Of a DNA stretch of 64,000 bases, positions 63,409 through 64,000 are shown piece by piece. The DNA is from Prunella strophiata (lineage: Eukaryota; Chordata; Aves; Passeriformes; Prunellidae), in the NCBI GenBank assembly GCA_036583965.1, contig JAZBQD010000014.1:45069490-45133489 (forward strand), read 5' to 3'. Both the position numbers and the translations under genes were made by a program. Under the pieces are notes generated by a model that did not search any database, was not told the DNA's origin, and saw nothing but the letters and a program-made list of their open reading frames with translations. Position 1 is the first letter of the stretch. Every line of letters begins with the position of its first letter.

Positions 63409-63580
63409 AACTTTGTGAATTACTTAAGATAATTAAAAAATTGGTTGGACATGACAATAAAGGAATTTGCAGAACAGGGCCACAAAACATGGAGAGTGAT
63501 GCTGTGGTGAGTATGCTTCACCTGACCCATCAGAGATGAGCTCTGGCAAAACCTCTGTACAACAGCTCCCTCAGCTTATG
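63409..63580 (+). repeat. 172-bp direct repeat, copy 2
   Basis: Ungapped partner of 61841-62012. The same reading frame is open from 63336 through the shared LCELxKIIKKLVGHDxKGI-type segment but meets TGA at about 63537-63539. Most base differences between the copies change the amino acid, which argues against selection on a protein. Confidence 0.9.
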
Positions 63581-64000
63581 GAAGATACCTCATGGCAGTT
63601 ACACAATGAGAGTACATTTCTACACAATATTTTCCTCTTCTATACTTATTTCATACTAAATTACTTGTCTTCATCTATTATATGTCTATTAGTATTATCA
63701 AGGCTATCACTATAAAATCTAAAGTTTCTTGAGAACAAAGGAGATGCAATACAGAAGCATGTCCCAAGGCAATTCTTTAAAAGATAGATATTCTGAGTTC
63801 TGATTGAAAAGTCTAAGTTTTTGCTATCATACTCCTTTCAGGGCCAGGCTGAAAGCATGCATTACATGGTCATGAAGGTAACTATTCCTAATATGAACAT
63901 GGAGATCACAATATGGCCATTAAAGAAATGGTTGTGTGTATTTGTGGGGTACAGTTGTTGAATTCTTTAAGATAGCTGAAAAATATTTTTGATAATAAAA
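63581..64000. other. Unannotated AT-rich stretch
   Basis: No feature recognised to the end of the window. Confidence 0.5.

Noticed and set aside
1..64000. CRISPR arrays, operons, phage or bacterial features
   Set aside because: Composition, CpG depletion and CR1/SINE/LTR content show a bird nuclear genome; no regularly spaced repeats or dense coding were seen.

Overview
This window is AT-rich, strongly CpG-depleted vertebrate nuclear DNA, and its repeats identify it as bird DNA. CR1 LINE fragments occur at about 30.7-31.3 kb, 43.4-43.5 kb and 62.5-62.6 kb. Two short elements with a tRNA-Ile-like head and a CR1-like tail (43.8-43.9 kb and 47.9-48.05 kb) have the architecture of TguSINE1, a family known from zebra finch, so a passerine (songbird) is the best guess. 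An old ERVL-like solo LTR (11.9-12.4 kb) and a fragment of another avian interspersed repeat (37.1-37.3 kb) agree with this.

I recognise no protein-coding gene, rRNA, functional tRNA, CpG island or convincing exon anywhere in the 64 kb. The open reading frames are short, match no family I know, and are mostly products of T-rich or pyrimidine-rich strands or of retroelement remains. The window is best read as a gene desert or the inside of a very long intron. There is no operon or pathway to describe, and I found no undescribed multi-gene system.

Layout. 0-12 kb: mostly unique AT-rich DNA with homopolymer runs and one modestly GC-richer block near 2 kb. 11.9-12.4 kb: ERVL-like LTR. 12.4-29 kb: unique DNA with a GC-richer block at 18.2-19.0 kb, hairpins at 19.3 and 20.9 kb, and stretches near 21.6-22.1 and 25.7-26.1 kb that look like conserved non-coding elements. 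29.3-29.6 kb: GC-richer block with a duplicated AATAAA-bearing unit. 30.7-31.3 kb: a CR1 copy split into two opposite-facing pieces, the layout expected of a 5' inversion by twin priming. 31.4-43 kb: AT-rich unique DNA, low-complexity tracts and the 37 kb repeat. 43.4-48.1 kb: a CR1 ORF2 relic and the two SINEs. 53.0-53.9 kb: a long pyrimidine-rich strand. 54-61 kb: several patches that keep CpGs in otherwise CpG-poor DNA, candidate regulatory conserved elements. 61.7-63.6 kb: two copies of a 172-bp ungapped direct repeat, about 90% identical, of unknown family, on either side of a CR1 3' end.

The most useful points for follow-up are the inverted CR1 insertion, the unexplained 172-bp repeat pair (one copy inside an exon-like open frame), the two passerine-type SINEs, and the candidate conserved non-coding patches. 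All family calls come from reading the sequence and from memory of family consensus features; no database search was run.
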